A stretch of 64,000 nt of DNA from Pseudooceanicola marinus (GCF_020177265.1 NZ_JAIVMC010000006.1:248001-312000); one strand, 5' to 3'. Positions 36,209 to 48,328 are shown, counted from the stretch's first letter. The notes: generated by a model not told the origin, from the sequence alone. Numbers and translations are program-made.

Positions 36209-36556
36209 TCAGACGTCCCAGTCGCCCTCGCCGCGCACCGGGCCGATGGCGATCCAACGGATGCGCGCCCGGGCGATGCGGGTGTCACCCCAGGTCTTGA
36301 AAACGGCGTCGAAGCCGTCACGGCCGATATTCTCCGTCTCCAGATCCCCGCGCAGGTTCGATCCGTTGTCCATGTCCCACATCGACAGGGCGCAATGAAC
36401 GCTCGGTACCTCGCGGAATGGTTCGTCAAAGGTCACGCGGCGGCGGCGTTCTCTCGGGCCCGTGCCCGTCCACATCTCGCCGCCATCCTGGAAATCCGAG
36501 AACATGACCATATCCCCTTGGTCGATCCCGATCACGTTGGTCGTCAATTTCTTCAT
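36209..36556 (-). CDS. H-type lectin domain protein
   Basis: A 115-residue protein consisting of one H-type lectin domain, known from snail agglutinin and Dictyostelium discoidin. Diagnostic features are VTFDEPFREVPSVHCALSMWD in the first half and KTWGDTRIARARIRWIAIG in the last strand with the conserved Trp. No signal peptide is seen, so the location is unclear. The start is MKKLTTNVIGIDQGD; a longer in-frame start at 36586 is possible. Bacterial examples are uncommon, and the ligand is unknown. Confidence 0.82.
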   Translation of the reverse strand: MKKLTTNVIGIDQGDMVMFSDFQDGGEMWTGTGPRERRRRVTFDEPFREVPSVHCALSMWDMDNGSNLRGDLETENIGRDGFDAVFKTWGDTRIARARIRWIAIGPVRGEGDWDV

Positions 36557-36790
36557 AGTCGTCCGTTGTCCCGTAGAGGCCTGCACCCTGTCGCGTTTTC
36601 AATCGTTTGTGCACCCCCTAACTTAGGATGACCTGCCCCGCCGGCAACGCTGCGGAGGCCCGAAGCGGCAGGCCGTCCCGGACCGGGATAGACCGCGAAG
36701 AATTGAAAAGATGCTTACGTCGGCTGCACGGCGCCAGACAACCGCACGGCGCACCGCCCCTGCCCATGAACACCCTGCCCCAAATGCAAC

Positions 36791-36816
36791 AAGGCCCCGG
36801 ACGATGCCGGGGCCTT
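36791..36816 (-). terminator. intrinsic terminator of the atp operon
   Basis: AAGGCCCCGG (36791-36800) pairs with CCGGGGCCTT (36807-36816) around a 6-base loop, followed on the minus strand by GTTGCATTTGGGG. It lies 34 bases beyond the atpC stop. Confidence 0.75.
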
Positions 36817-36849
36817 GATGAAGGTCGGTTCAGGTCGCCGGACCGGCGA

Positions 36850-37278
36850 TCAGTCAACGTAGTTGGCGTGATCCGGGTCCAGGCCGATATGGGTGCCCAT
36901 GGCCACCATGTCGGCCAGCAGCTTGCCCGCACGCGCGACGCCATTGTCGTCGGTCGCGTCCTTCCAGGCCTTGTGCGCTTCCTGGACCCAGTCGTTCAGG
37001 ACGTCCTGGGTCATTTCCTTGGTGTGCAGGGCACGTTCGGCCAGGACGGTCACGCCCTCGGCCGAGATCTCGGCGAAACCGCCGGAGACGACGTAATCGT
37101 CCTCTCCGTCCGGTCCCTTGAGGTGCAGGACACCGGGGCGGAGGGTGGTGATCATCGGCGCATGCCCGGGCATGGCCGTCAGATCCCCTTCCTCACCCGG
37201 AATCTGCGCCTCGCTCACCGGGCCGGAGACCAGGCTCCGTTCCGGCGAGACAAGGGAGAAGTCCATCGTGTTTGCCAT
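36850..37278 (-). CDS. atpC: F1 ATP synthase epsilon subunit
   Basis: Central-stalk subunit of 142 residues. The N-terminal beta-sandwich is recognisable by MDFSLVSPERSLVSG, MPGHAPMITTLRPGVL and VSGGFAEISAEGVTVLAERA. It is the last gene of atpHAGDC and is followed by a terminator. The start lies 12 bases after the atpD stop. Confidence 0.96.
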   Translation of the reverse strand: MANTMDFSLVSPERSLVSGPVSEAQIPGEEGDLTAMPGHAPMITTLRPGVLHLKGPDGEDDYVVSGGFAEISAEGVTVLAERALHTKEMTQDVLNDWVQEAHKAWKDATDDNGVARAGKLLADMVAMGTHIGLDPDHANYVD

Positions 37279-37290
37279 CAGATCCCTACC

Positions 37291-38730
<1,440 letters not shown>

Positions 38731-39600
38731 TTAGAGCGCCTCGGCGCCCGAAATGATTTCGATCAGCTCGTTGGTGATGACCGCCTGACGGGTACGGTTG
38801 TACTCGATGGACAGCTTGTCGATCATCTCGCCAGCGTTGCGGGTCGCGTTGTCCATGGCGGACATCCGGGCACCCTGCTCCGAGGCAGCGTTTTCCAGCA
38901 GGGCCGCGAAGATCTGGGTGGCCACGCCGCGGGGCAGCAGGCTTTCCAGGATCTCGGCCTCACCGGGCTCGTAGTCGTAGTCGATCGCGGGCGCGTCCGT
39001 TTCCTCGAACTCGGCCGGGATCACCTGCTGCGCGGTCGGCACCTGGCTGACGACATTCTCGAACTTGCCGAAGAAGATCGTGGCCACGTCGAACTCGCCT
39101 TCCTCGAAGGAGGTCAGCAGCGTCGCTGCCAGCTCCTGCGCGTTGGCGTAGCCGACGTTCTTCACCTCGGTCAGGTCGACGTGACCGACGAAGAGGTCGC
39201 CATACTGACGCTTGAGCTGCTCACGGCCCTTCTTGCCGACGGTCAGGATCTTGACCGTCTTGCCGGCGGCTTGCAGCTCCGCGATGCGGGTCCGGGCCAG
39301 CTTGACGATGTTCGCGTTGAAGCCGCCACACAGACCGCGCTCGGCGGTCATGACGACCAGCATGTGAACATCGTCCTTGCCGGTGCCCTTCAGCAGGAGC
39401 GGTGCGGTGTCCGACCCGCCCACCGAGGATGCAAGCTGGCTGAGGACCGCGTTGAAACGTTCCGCGTAGGGGCGGGACATCTCGGCGGCCTCCTGCGCGC
39501 GGCGAAGTTTCGCCGCGGCAACCATCTGCATGGCCTTGGTGATCTTGCGGGTCGACTTGACCGACTCGATCCTGTTCTTGAGGTCCTTCAGAGAAGGCAT
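38731..39600 (-). CDS. atpG: F1 ATP synthase gamma subunit
   Basis: Rotor shaft of 289 residues made of N- and C-terminal coiled-coil helices ([20 protein letters not shown] and [19 protein letters not shown]) around a globular domain ([15 protein letters not shown]). GGGAGG lies 6-8 bases before the ATG. It lies between atpA and atpD, with gaps of 17 and 18 bases. Confidence 0.97.
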   Translation of the reverse strand: MPSLKDLKNRIESVKSTRKITKAMQMVAAAKLRRAQEAAEMSRPYAERFNAVLSQLASSVGGSDTAPLLLKGTGKDDVHMLVVMTAERGLCGGFNANIVKLARTRIAELQAAGKTVKILTVGKKGREQLKRQYGDLFVGHVDLTEVKNVGYANAQELAATLLTSFEEGEFDVATIFFGKFENVVSQVPTAQQVIPAEFEETDAPAIDYDYEPGEAEILESLLPRGVATQIFAALLENAASEQGARMSAMDNATRNAGEMIDKLSIEYNRTRQAVITNELIEIISGAEAL

Positions 39601-39617
39601 GTGTTACCTCCCTAGGC

Positions 39618-41156
39618 TCAGGCGAAATCGGCTGCGAACTCGTCCAGCACTGCCTTCAGCTTGTCCGCGGGCTCACCCTTGATCTTGGGATCTTCGTTGG
39701 TGATCCACTCGAGGATTTCGGGTTTGCTGTTGCGCAGGAACTTCAGAAGCTCGGCTTCGTAGCGGCCCACTTCGGAAACCGGGACGTTGTCCAGGTAGCC
39801 GTTGGTGCCGGCGAAGATGACGCAGACGATTTCCGCGTTGGTCAGCGGCTGGTACTGCGGCTGCTTCATCAGCTCGGTCAGGCGGGCACCACGGGCCAGC
39901 AGACGCTGGGTGGCGGCGTCCAGGTCGGAGCCGAACTGGGCGAAGGCGGCCATCTCGCGGTACTGGGCGAGCGACAGTTTCACCGGGCCGGCAACCGAGG
40001 ACATGGCCTTGGTCTGAGCGGACGAACCCACACGCGACACCGACAGACCGGTGTTCACGGCCGGGCGGATGCCCTGGTAGAACAGGTCGGTTTCCAGGAA
40101 GATCTGGCCGTCGGTGATCGAGATCACGTTGGTCGGGATGAACGCGGAAACGTCGCCGCCTTGGGTTTCGATGATCGGCAGAGCCGTCAGCGAACCGGAG
40201 CCGAAGTCTTCGTTCAGCTTGGCCGAACGTTCCAGCAGGCGGGAGTGGAGGTAGAAGACGTCGCCCGGGTAGGCTTCACGGCCCGGCGGACGGCGCAGCA
40301 GCAGGGACATCTGGCGGTAGGCCACGGCCTGCTTCGACAGGTCATCGTAGATGATCAGGGCGTGCTTGCCGTTGTCGCGGAAGTACTCGGCCATCGCGGT
40401 CGCGGTGTAGGGGGCCAGGTACTGCATCGGCGCGGGGTCAGATGCGGTGGCGGCGACGACGACGGAGTATTCGATCGCGCCGGTCTCTTCGAGCTTCTTC
40501 ACCAGCTGCGCCACGGTGGAGCGCTTCTGACCGACGGCCACGTAGACGCAGTACAGCTTCTTGCTGTCGTCGTCGCCGGCGGCGTCGTTGTAGGTCTTCT
40601 GGTTCAGGATCGCGTCGAGGGCCACAGCCGTTTTACCGGTCTGACGGTCGCCGATGATCAGTTCCCGCTGGCCACGGCCGATCGGGATCATGGCGTCCAC
40701 GGACTTCAGGCCGGTGGCCATCGGCTCGTGCACGGATTTACGCGGGATGATGCCCGGCGCCTTGACGTCGGCGACGCGACGCTCGGTGCCTTCGATCGGG
40801 CCCTTGCCGTCCAGCGGGTTGCCCAGACCATCGACAACGCGGCCCAGCAGGGCGTCGCCTGCAGCCACGTCCACGATGGAGTTGGTGCGCTTGACGGTGT
40901 CACCTTCCTTGATGTCCCGGTCGGAGCCGAAGATCACGACGCCGACGTTGTCGGCTTCGAGGTTCAGCGCCATGCCCTGGATACCACCGGGGAATTCGAC
41001 CATCTCGCCCGCCTGGACGTTGTCGAGGCCGTAGACACGAGCGATACCGTCACCGACGGACAGCACCCGGCCAACCTCGGCCACTTCGGCCTCCTGGCCA
41101 AAGTTCTTGATCTGCTCCTTGAGGATAGCAGAAATTTCGGCTGCTTGGACTCCCAT
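39618..41156 (-). CDS. atpA: F1 ATP synthase alpha subunit
   Basis: Regulatory nucleotide-binding subunit of 512 residues. The P-loop is [34 protein letters not shown] and [21 protein letters not shown] are family signatures. The ATG directly follows the atpH stop (TAAATG), so the two are translationally coupled. Confidence 0.98.
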   Translation of the reverse strand: MGVQAAEISAILKEQIKNFGQEAEVAEVGRVLSVGDGIARVYGLDNVQAGEMVEFPGGIQGMALNLEADNVGVVIFGSDRDIKEGDTVKRTNSIVDVAAGDALLGRVVDGLGNPLDGKGPIEGTERRVADVKAPGIIPRKSVHEPMATGLKSVDAMIPIGRGQRELIIGDRQTGKTAVALDAILNQKTYNDAAGDDDSKKLYCVYVAVGQKRSTVAQLVKKLEETGAIEYSVVVAATASDPAPMQYLAPYTATAMAEYFRDNGKHALIIYDDLSKQAVAYRQMSLLLRRPPGREAYPGDVFYLHSRLLERSAKLNEDFGSGSLTALPIIETQGGDVSAFIPTNVISITDGQIFLETDLFYQGIRPAVNTGLSVSRVGSSAQTKAMSSVAGPVKLSLAQYREMAAFAQFGSDLDAATQRLLARGARLTELMKQPQYQPLTNAEIVCVIFAGTNGYLDNVPVSEVGRYEAELLKFLRNSKPEILEWITNEDPKIKGEPADKLKAVLDEFAADFA

Positions 41157-41717
41157 TTATCCGACCTCTTTCATGACATTCTGGAGAGCGTTGAGCTTCG
41201 AACGGATCGAGGTATCGATCATCTTCGAACCAACCTTGATGACGAGACCGCCGATGAGTTGCTCATCGACGGCGGTATTCAGGGCCACCTGCTTGCCGAC
41301 GGTCTCGGCGAGCATGGCGGTAATCTTGTCCTGCTGTTCCTGGCTGAGAGGCGTGGCGGAGGTGACATCTGCGGTCACTTCGCCCTTCTCCTCGGCCAGC
41401 AGCTCGTTCAGGCGCTGGCAGAACTGCGGCAGGGCGAACAGGCGGCGCTTCTGCGCCATCAGGCCCAGGGCGTTGCGGGTCACCGGCTTCAGCGCCAGCT
41501 TGTCGGCGACTGCCAGGATGGCCGTTTCCTGTTCCGCGCGCGTGTAGATCGGCGACAGGATCATGTCGCGCAGGTCGTCGCTGGAAGCCAGGGCTTCGGC
41601 CAGATCCTTGATGTTGGTTTCAAGCTCTTTCAGCTTGCCGTTCTCGCGCGCGATGTCGAAGACGGCCTGAGCATAGCGCGAGGCGATGCCGTAGGAGATC
41701 GAAGCTGGTTCGGACAC
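41157..41717 (-). CDS. atpH: F1 ATP synthase delta subunit
   Basis: Peripheral-stalk (OSCP-like) subunit, 186 residues from a GTG start at 41717. GGAAGGG lies 5 bases before this GTG and the resulting N-terminus VSEPASISYGIASRYAQAVF matches the family, while the in-frame ATG at 41756 would add 13 atypical residues. C-terminal features LSQEQQDKITAMLAETVG and DEQLIGGLVIKVGSKMID are conserved. First gene of the F1 operon; Fo genes are not in this window, as is usual in this lineage. Confidence 0.95.
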   Translation of the reverse strand: MSEPASISYGIASRYAQAVFDIARENGKLKELETNIKDLAEALASSDDLRDMILSPIYTRAEQETAILAVADKLALKPVTRNALGLMAQKRRLFALPQFCQRLNELLAEEKGEVTADVTSATPLSQEQQDKITAMLAETVGKQVALNTAVDEQLIGGLVIKVGSKMIDTSIRSKLNALQNVMKEVG

Positions 41718-42362
41718 GTCCACCCTTCCGATTTTCGGCCCCGTTCCGACCGTCATGTCGGCGCAGGGGGTTTGCAGCCCTAGCATAGCAGAGCATCAAA
41801 ATCAGCGGGGGTGTAGCAGAGGCCTCCCCCCCCATCAACCCGCTTGCAGCCGTTAACGCCAACCTCATCGCCCTTGTTTTTCAGTGCCTTCGGAGGGTCC
41901 GTGCGCAATTCGCACGGGGCCGTGGGACCGGGGTCGGGGCAAAGCACAAGTATTTGTTCACCTTTTTGGGATTCGCGCCAGCCGGGTTCTCATGCATAGT
42001 CAAAGATTCGGCTCCGCAGGGGCCCCTCGCGCAATTTCACGACCCTCCCGGATCGGCCCCGGTTCGACCCGTTTCGGACGGGAAACCTGTACATTCCCCG
42101 GCCCTCTGCGCCTGCGGCATGACGCGTCGGTCACCGTCCCGTCGCGGGGGTCATAATCCGGACCGGACAGCAGGCGTTGCGCAATCGCATCAGCCCGGGT
42201 GAAATGCGGCAGAAATAGGGCGTGAACACTCTGTTTCCGACCCTACCGCCGAAATCAAAGCGATAATTTCATTTCAAATCAAGCGCGACTCATCGAGCCC
42301 AACAACCGCTGTTCGGGGCGGGCCCGTCGTCGCTTGCCTCATTATCCATTCAGGTCTTGCTC
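41718..42362. other. 645-base gap between divergent atpH and the RTX-like gene
   Basis: No gene is supported on either strand. Base composition is mixed, with AT-rich stretches around 41955-41975 and 42215-42285. A minus-strand TTGATG-N17-TACACC near 41805-41835 might be an atp promoter, but the -10 is poor. GANTC sites occur near 42006 and 42289. CGTGCGCAATTCGCACG (41900-41916) is a small palindrome with 7-base arms. The control region of two strong units is expected here, but I cannot fix the promoters. Confidence 0.4.
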
Positions 42363-44189
42363 ATGGAATTCCTCTTTCTGTTGCTTCTGCCCCTGCTCGC
42401 CGCGCCGCTGTTCGATGGCAGCGATGATGACGATCCCGCCGAGGACAGCGGAGACGACATGCTGGAAGAACCCACCCCGTCGATTCCCGGCGAGGAGGAC
42501 GATGAGGATGCGCCCGTCGAAGGGCTGATGCGGCAGCTGATCGACATGGCCTACGATGAGGTGGCGGAGGTACCGGAAGACGAAGATCGCTTCTACGACG
42601 GCTCCGAGGCGCAGGATGTCGCGCTATCTGGTGGCGGCACAGTCTACGCCGGCCAGGGCGACGACATTGCCTTCGCCCAGGACAGCCTGACCGTCTATGG
42701 CGGCTCTGGTGAAGACACCCTGGCCGGGCTGGACGACACGCGGGTCTATGGAGGTGCGGGCAACGACGCGGTCGCCGCCGCCGGTCAGGCCAAGGCCTGG
42801 GGCGGATCTGGCGACGATGAGGTCGAAGCCTACGACCAGGGCTTCGCCCGCGCCGGATCGGGCGATGACACGTTGTTCGCCGGCGCCAACAGCGATCCGG
42901 GCATGGACCTCTACCAGCCCGCCGGTGAGGCGCAAATCTATGGTGGGCCTGGTGACGATCTCGGCTATGCCAATGATCACGGTCAGCTGTACGGCGGGTT
43001 GGATGACGACACGCTTTACGGCTTCGAAGAAGCCACCGTGCACGGCGGCTACGGCCAGGACCGGATCAGGGTCGAGGACAGCGCGCTCGGCTACGGCGGG
43101 GCTGGGGCCGATACGCTGGTGGCCGAGGATGATGCCGTCGCCCATGGCGACAGCGGAGAGGACGTGCTGGCGGCCTTCGACACGGCCGAGGCCCACGGCG
43201 GGTTGGGACAGGATACGCTGACAGGCAGCGGCGGTGCACAGATTTACGGAGATAGGGGCGCCGATCACCTCTACGCCCATGAGGACGCCACGGCCCATGG
43301 CGGCGCCTGGCGCGATGACATCGACGTCAGCGATCGGGCCGCGGGGTTCGGCGAGTCGGGCGATGACACGCTAACCGGCTCGGATGAGGCACAGGTATAC
43401 GGCGGCGAGGGCGACGACGTGCTGAGCGCCAACGGCAGCGTCCGCGCCTATGGCGACGCGGGCGAGGACGGGCTGACCGGCGCGGGCCAGGCGCAGCTTT
43501 ACGGTGGCTCCGGTGAGGACCTGCTGACGGCCAGCGGCGAGGCCGAGGCCCATGGCGGTACCCAGGGCGATACGATCACCGCGACAGGGGATGCGCTGGC
43601 CTACGGCGGGTCGGGCGACGACTGGATCGAAGCCTCGGACAACGCCCAGGCCTTCGGCGGCGCAGGTGCCGACAATATATTCGCCGAGGGCAGCGCCACC
43701 GGCCAGGGCGGCGCCGGGGCGGACCGGATGATCGGCGCCGGCGACGCCGAGGTCCACGGCGGCAGCGGCGATGACACGCTGACCGTCTTCGGCGAGGCGC
43801 TGGCCTATGGCGGCGCGGGCAGCGACAGCTACTTCGTCCCCGGCATCGCGCTGATGGAAGACGCGGAATACGACGCCATCCCAGATTTTGCCTATACCCA
43901 GGACCTCGGCACGGTCGAGGACTTCCAGGGCGGCACCGACCGGCTGGAGATCGCGGGCACCGCCGACGACGGCTCGCAGGTAACAGGGGTGGAGATGACG
44001 GCCTCCGCCACGGCAGGCTACGTCGAAGTGGTGATCGGCCTTGAAGGACCCGAGGGGGCCAGCTTCGACCAGACGATGACCGTGGCGCTGGACGACAGCG
44101 CGCCGATCACGCTGGATGATATCTGGATCCGCAACAGCGACGGCAGCCTCAGCCCGGCAGCCTCGCTGGCCGGCAGCGCCGCCGCCTGA
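42363..44189 (+). CDS. RTX-like acidic protein built of 17-residue repeats
   Basis: A very acidic 608-residue protein. An N-terminal hydrophobic stretch (MEFLFLLLLPLLAAPLF) is followed by an Asp/Glu-rich segment, then residues from about 90 to 475 form some 22 tandem units of 17 residues with pattern xYGGxGxDxLxAxxxAx (for example VYGGSGEDTLAGLDDTR). Each unit contains one GGxGxDx(L/I) calcium-binding turn. One longer insert occurs after the fourth unit (SDPGMDLYQPAGEAQ). The C-terminal 110 residues resemble the flanking beta domain of RTX proteins (VEDFQGGTDRLEIAG). Export by type I secretion is likely but no transporter is adjacent. The start is ATG 42363; a TTG two codons upstream is an alternative. 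Confidence 0.85.
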   Translation: MEFLFLLLLPLLAAPLFDGSDDDDPAEDSGDDMLEEPTPSIPGEEDDEDAPVEGLMRQLIDMAYDEVAEVPEDEDRFYDGSEAQDVALSGGGTVYAGQGDDIAFAQDSLTVYGGSGEDTLAGLDDTRVYGGAGNDAVAAAGQAKAWGGSGDDEVEAYDQGFARAGSGDDTLFAGANSDPGMDLYQPAGEAQIYGGPGDDLGYANDHGQLYGGLDDDTLYGFEEATVHGGYGQDRIRVEDSALGYGGAGADTLVAEDDAVAHGDSGEDVLAAFDTAEAHGGLGQDTLTGSGGAQIYGDRGADHLYAHEDATAHGGAWRDDIDVSDRAAGFGESGDDTLTGSDEAQVYGGEGDDVLSANGSVRAYGDAGEDGLTGAGQAQLYGGSGEDLLTASGEAEAHGGTQGDTITATGDALAYGGSGDDWIEASDNAQAFGGAGADNIFAEGSATGQGGAGADRMIGAGDAEVHGGSGDDTLTVFGEALAYGGAGSDSYFVPGIALMEDAEYDAIPDFAYTQDLGTVEDFQGGTDRLEIAGTADDGSQVTGVEMTASATAGYVEVVIGLEGPEGASFDQTMTVALDDSAPITLDDIWIRNSDGSLSPAASLAGSAAA

Positions 44190-44196
44190 TCGGGGC

Positions 44197-44224
44197 GGGC
44201 TCGCCTGAAGGATCAGGCGCGCCC
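44197..44224. terminator. hairpin between convergent RTX-like and methyltransferase genes
   Basis: GGGC-T-CGCCTG and CAGGCG-C-GCCC form an 11-position stem with one mismatch around AAGGAT. It begins 8 bases after the RTX-like stop and ends 5 bases before the methyltransferase stop. No T run is present on either strand. Confidence 0.45.
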
Positions 44225-44228
44225 TGCC

Positions 44229-44996
44229 CTAGAGGTCGCCGTGGCGTGCCCGGGCCGTGTCCGGCTTGGGCGCGGCCAGCCCCTCCAGCACCCGCAGGCC
44301 GGACTTGGCACGCACCTTCTCGCCGGGCCCCGAGGGCGCCTGGACGCGCTTGGTCGCCTCGACCATCAGCACCCCGCCCGACAGCACGAAAGACACCTGG
44401 CCGCCCAGCTTCTCCCAGAAGTTCGCCGTCTTGCGCCAGAACCGTTTCGACGAGGGCGGCTGGTAGAGCGTGTGCTGATGCCGTTCGGGCAGGAAGGCAT
44501 GGCGTTTCAGCTGCGCCTCCAGCTGGCCCTGGCTGTAGGGCCGGCCATAGCCGAAGGGCGTCCGGTCGGACCGCGACCACAGGCCCGAGCGGTGCGGCAC
44601 GATGAACATCGCCTTGCCCCCCGGCCCCAGGACGCGGAAGCACTCTTCCAGCAGTTCGGTCGGGCTGTCCGACGTTTCCAGCCCGTGCATCAGCACCAGC
44701 TTGTCTGCCAGCCCGGTTTCGATCGGCCAGAGCGTTTCCTCGCACAGCACCGAGACATTGGGCATGGCGGCGGGCCAGGGCATCACCCCCTGCGGCGCCG
44801 GCATCAAGGCCATGACGCGCCGCGCCTCCGCCAGGTAGGGCCGCAACAGCGGGGCGGCAAAGCCGTAGCCCAGCACCGTCTGCCCCTTCGCCTCGGGCCA
44901 GAAATCCAGCAACCGCCCACGGATCGAGGCCTGGGCCGCCCGGCCCAGGGTGGAGCGATAGTAGAAATTGCGCAGATCCTGCACGTCCAGGTGCAT
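44229..44996 (-). CDS. class I SAM-dependent methyltransferase-like protein
   Basis: A 255-residue protein with a methyltransferase type 11-like fold: [20 protein letters not shown] in place of the usual glycine-rich SAM loop, [26 protein letters not shown], and [13 protein letters not shown]. The glycine loop is GYGFAAP, a weaker SAM motif than usual, so activity is uncertain. It is divergent from gloB with 60 bases between starts, an arrangement I recall as common in Rhodobacterales. The start follows AGCGGAG; a GTG at 45023 is the alternative. Substrate unknown. Confidence 0.75.
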   Translation of the reverse strand: MHLDVQDLRNFYYRSTLGRAAQASIRGRLLDFWPEAKGQTVLGYGFAAPLLRPYLAEARRVMALMPAPQGVMPWPAAMPNVSVLCEETLWPIETGLADKLVLMHGLETSDSPTELLEECFRVLGPGGKAMFIVPHRSGLWSRSDRTPFGYGRPYSQGQLEAQLKRHAFLPERHQHTLYQPPSSKRFWRKTANFWEKLGGQVSFVLSGGVLMVEATKRVQAPSGPGEKVRAKSGLRVLEGLAAPKPDTARARHGDL

Positions 44997-45056
44997 TGCA
45001 TGGCGCTCCGCTATGGGTTTCACTTACCGACAATACCAAGTGCAAAGGAAATGACC

Positions 45057-45827
45057 ATGGCTCTTGCCCTCGTCACGATCCCCTGTCTCAGCGACAACTA
45101 CGCCTATCTGCTGCATGATGAGGCCTCCGGCGAAACCGCCGTCATCGACGTGCCCGAGGCCGCGCCGATTCTCGCCGCCCTGGCCGAGCGCGGCTGGCGT
45201 TGCAGCCAGGTCTGGCTGACCCACCACCATCCCGACCACGTTCAGGGCCTAGATGCCCTGCTGGCCGACCATACCGGCGCCCGTGTCTTCGGCGCCGAAG
45301 CCGATGCGCACCGCCTGCCGAAGCTGGACGTGGCCCTGAAGGAAGGCGACCAGCTGGGCCTCGGTGGGGAACATGGCGCCGTGCTGGATGTCTCGGGCCA
45401 TACCGTCGGGCACCTGGCCTTCCACTTCCCCGGCAGCGAGATCGCCTTTACCGCCGACAGCCTCATGGCGCTCGGCTGCGGGCGCGTGTTCGAGGGCACC
45501 TTCGAGCAGATGTACCACTCCCTGCAGAAGCTGGCGGCGCTGCCGCCGCGCACCACGATCTGCTCGGGACACGAGTACACCCTGGCCAACGGGAAATTCG
45601 CCCTGACGATTGAACCGGACAATTCCGACCTTATATCAAGGGTCGAGGCCGTGAAGGCCGCCCGTGCCGAGGGCCGGCCGACCGTGCCGTCCCTGCTTTC
45701 CGAAGAACTTGCAACCAACCCGTTCCTGCGTGCCGGACAGCCATCCGTCGCGGAGGCGCTCGGCCTTGCCGGCGCCGATCCGGCGCAGGTCTTTGCCGAG
45801 ATCCGGCGCCGTAAGGACGCCTTCTGA
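45057..45827 (+). CDS. gloB: hydroxyacylglutathione hydrolase (glyoxalase II)
   Basis: Hydrolyses S-lactoylglutathione to lactate and glutathione in methylglyoxal detoxification. The 256-residue metallo-beta-lactamase-fold enzyme has the binuclear site WLTHHHPDHVQG, VSGHTVGHLAFH, FTADSLMALGCGR and CSGHEYTLANGKFA, ending with RRRKDAF, which is typical for GloB. AAAGGAA lies 6 bases before the chosen ATG; another ATG two codons upstream touches the ribosome-binding site. Confidence 0.95.
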   Translation: MALALVTIPCLSDNYAYLLHDEASGETAVIDVPEAAPILAALAERGWRCSQVWLTHHHPDHVQGLDALLADHTGARVFGAEADAHRLPKLDVALKEGDQLGLGGEHGAVLDVSGHTVGHLAFHFPGSEIAFTADSLMALGCGRVFEGTFEQMYHSLQKLAALPPRTTICSGHEYTLANGKFALTIEPDNSDLISRVEAVKAARAEGRPTVPSLLSEELATNPFLRAGQPSVAEALGLAGADPAQVFAEIRRRKDAF

Positions 45828-45994
45828 ATGACCGTTTGGCAGCGTTTCCGACAGGCCGGGCCCGGAAATGTGATCGCACGGTCGCAGAAAACCCTTGAAG
45901 AGCGGTCAGGATCGACCAAACTTTAAGACTAAGAGGCCATGGTTGGATCTGGGGCCCGTCCCCGCTCCGACACAGATCGAAAAGGAGCACCACA

Positions 45995-48328
45995 GTGCCT
46001 TCATTCTCGACCACCCTGGAACAGGCGATCCACGCAGCCCTGGCGCTGGCCAATGCCCGGCACCATGAGTTCGCGACGCTTGAACACCTTCTGCTGGCGC
46101 TGATCGACGAACCCGACGCCGCCCGGGTGATGAAAGCCTGTTCGGTCGACACCGAGGAGCTGCGCCAGACCCTCGTCGAATTCGTGGATGAGGAACTGGC
46201 CAACCTGGTGACGGACATCGACGGCTCCGAGGCCGTGCCGACGGCCGCCTTCCAGCGCGTCATCCAGCGCGCGGCCATTCACGTTCAAAGCTCCGGCCGG
46301 ACCGAGGTCACCGGCGCCAACGTGCTGGTCGCCATCTTCGCCGAACGCGAATCGAATGCCGCCTATTTCCTGCAGGAGCAGGACATGACGCGCTACGATG
46401 CGGTCAACTTCATTGCCCATGGCGTGGCCAAGGATCCGGCCTACGGCGAAAGCCGCCCGGTGTCCGGCGCCGAGGAAGAGCAGAAACGTTCCAGCGGCCC
46501 CTCCGCCGCCCAGCCCGAGGGCGAGGGCAAGGAATCCGCGCTCGACAAGTATTGCGTGAACCTCAACGCCAAGGCGGATGAGGGCGATGTCGACCCGCTG
46601 ATCGGCCGTGGCTCCGAGGTGGAACGCTGCATCCAGGTCCTCTGCCGCCGGCGCAAGAACAACCCGCTTCTGGTCGGTGATCCCGGCGTTGGCAAGACCG
46701 CCATCGCCGAGGGCCTGGCGCGCAAGATCGTCCAGGGCGAAACCCCCGACATCCTGGCCAACACCACCATCTTCTCGCTCGATATGGGCGCGCTGCTGGC
46801 CGGCACCCGCTATCGCGGCGATTTCGAGGAACGGCTGAAGGCCGTCGTCTCCGAGCTGGAGGCGCACCCCGATGCCGTCCTCTTCATCGACGAAATCCAC
46901 ACGGTGATCGGCGCCGGCGCCACCTCCGGCGGGGCGATGGATGCCTCCAACCTGCTGAAACCCGCCTTGGCGGGGGGCAAGCTGCGTTGCATGGGCTCCA
47001 CCACCTACAAGGAGTTCCGCCAGCATTTCGAGAAGGACCGCGCCCTGTCGCGCCGGTTCCAGAAGATCGACGTGAACGAGCCGACGGTCGAGGATGCGGT
47101 GAAGATCCTGAAGGGTCTCAAGCCCTACTTCGAGGAACACCATGGCATCAAGTACACCAACGACGCGGTGAAGACGGCGGTCGAACTGTCGGCGCGCTAC
47201 ATCAACGACCGCAAGCTGCCCGACAAGGCCATCGACGTGATCGACGAGGCCGGCGCGGCGCAGCACCTGGTGGCCGAATCGAAGCGTCGCAAGACCATCG
47301 GCGTGAAGGAAATCGAGGCCGTGGTGGCCAAGATCGCCCGCATCCCGCCGAAGAACGTCACCAAGGACGATGCCGAGGTCCTCAAGGACTTGGAAGGCAG
47401 CCTGAAACGCGTGGTCTTCGGCCAGGACGCCGCGATCGACGCGCTCAGCTCGGCGATCAAGCTGTCGCGGGCCGGTCTGCGCGAACCCGAGAAGCCCATC
47501 GGCAACTACCTCTTCGCCGGGCCCACGGGCGTCGGCAAGACCGAGGTGGCGAAACAGCTGGCGGACACGCTCGGCGTGGAACTTCTGCGCTTCGACATGT
47601 CCGAGTACATGGAGAAACACGCGGTCTCGCGCCTGATCGGTGCCCCTCCGGGCTACGTCGGCTTCGACCAGGGTGGCCTGCTGACCGACGGCGTGGACCA
47701 GCACCCGCATTGCGTGCTGCTGCTCGACGAGATCGAGAAGGCGCACCCGGATGTCTACAACATCCTCCTGCAGGTGATGGACCACGGCCAGCTGACCGAC
47801 CACAACGGTCGCACGGTGAACTTCCGCAACGTGGTGCTGATCATGACTTCCAACGCGGGGGCCCAGGAACAGGCCAAGTCGGCCATCGGTTTCGGTCGCG
47901 ACCGGCGCGAGGGCGAGGATACCGCCGCCATCGAGCGGACCTTCACGCCCGAGTTCCGCAACCGCCTGGATGCCGTCATCAGCTTCCAGCCGCTGCCGAA
48001 GGACACCATCCTGCAGGTGGTCGAGAAGTTCGTGCTGCAACTCGAGGCCCAGCTGATGGACCGCGGCGTGACCATCGAACTGACCAGGCCTGCCGCCGAA
48101 TGGCTGGCCGAGAAGGGCTACGACGACAAGATGGGCGCCCGCCCGCTGGGTCGCGTGATCCAGGAGCACATCAAGAAGCCGCTGGCGGAAGAGCTGCTCT
48201 TCGGCAAGCTGTCCAAGGGCGGTGTGGTCAAGGTGGCGCTGAAGGGCGACGAGCTCGACCTGCAGATCAAGGGCCCGGACAAGCTGCGCCTGTCGGGCAA
48301 CAAGCCGCCGTTGCTGACCGCCGAGTGA
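45995..48328 (+). CDS. clpA: ATP-dependent Clp protease ATPase subunit ClpA
   Basis: AAA+ unfoldase that feeds substrates to ClpP. The 777-residue protein has a Clp-N domain (residues 1-150), a first AAA+ module with [15 protein letters not shown] and [14 protein letters not shown], a second with [15 protein letters not shown] and [16 protein letters not shown], and the ClpP-docking loop IGFGRD near residue 630. The start is GTG at 45995 with AAAGGAG 7 bases upstream. No clpS gene is found directly upstream, where it often sits; gloB is there instead. A strong terminator follows. Confidence 0.96.
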   Translation: MPSFSTTLEQAIHAALALANARHHEFATLEHLLLALIDEPDAARVMKACSVDTEELRQTLVEFVDEELANLVTDIDGSEAVPTAAFQRVIQRAAIHVQSSGRTEVTGANVLVAIFAERESNAAYFLQEQDMTRYDAVNFIAHGVAKDPAYGESRPVSGAEEEQKRSSGPSAAQPEGEGKESALDKYCVNLNAKADEGDVDPLIGRGSEVERCIQVLCRRRKNNPLLVGDPGVGKTAIAEGLARKIVQGETPDILANTTIFSLDMGALLAGTRYRGDFEERLKAVVSELEAHPDAVLFIDEIHTVIGAGATSGGAMDASNLLKPALAGGKLRCMGSTTYKEFRQHFEKDRALSRRFQKIDVNEPTVEDAVKILKGLKPYFEEHHGIKYTNDAVKTAVELSARYINDRKLPDKAIDVIDEAGAAQHLVAESKRRKTIGVKEIEAVVAKIARIPPKNVTKDDAEVLKDLEGSLKRVVFGQDAAIDALSSAIKLSRAGLREPEKPIGNYLFAGPTGVGKTEVAKQLADTLGVELLRFDMSEYMEKHAVSRLIGAPPGYVGFDQGGLLTDGVDQHPHCVLLLDEIEKAHPDVYNILLQVMDHGQLTDHNGRTVNFRNVVLIMTSNAGAQEQAKSAIGFGRDRREGEDTAAIERTFTPEFRNRLDAVISFQPLPKDTILQVVEKFVLQLEAQLMDRGVTIELTRPAAEWLAEKGYDDKMGARPLGRVIQEHIKKPLAEELLFGKLSKGGVVKVALKGDELDLQIKGPDKLRLSGNKPPLLTAE

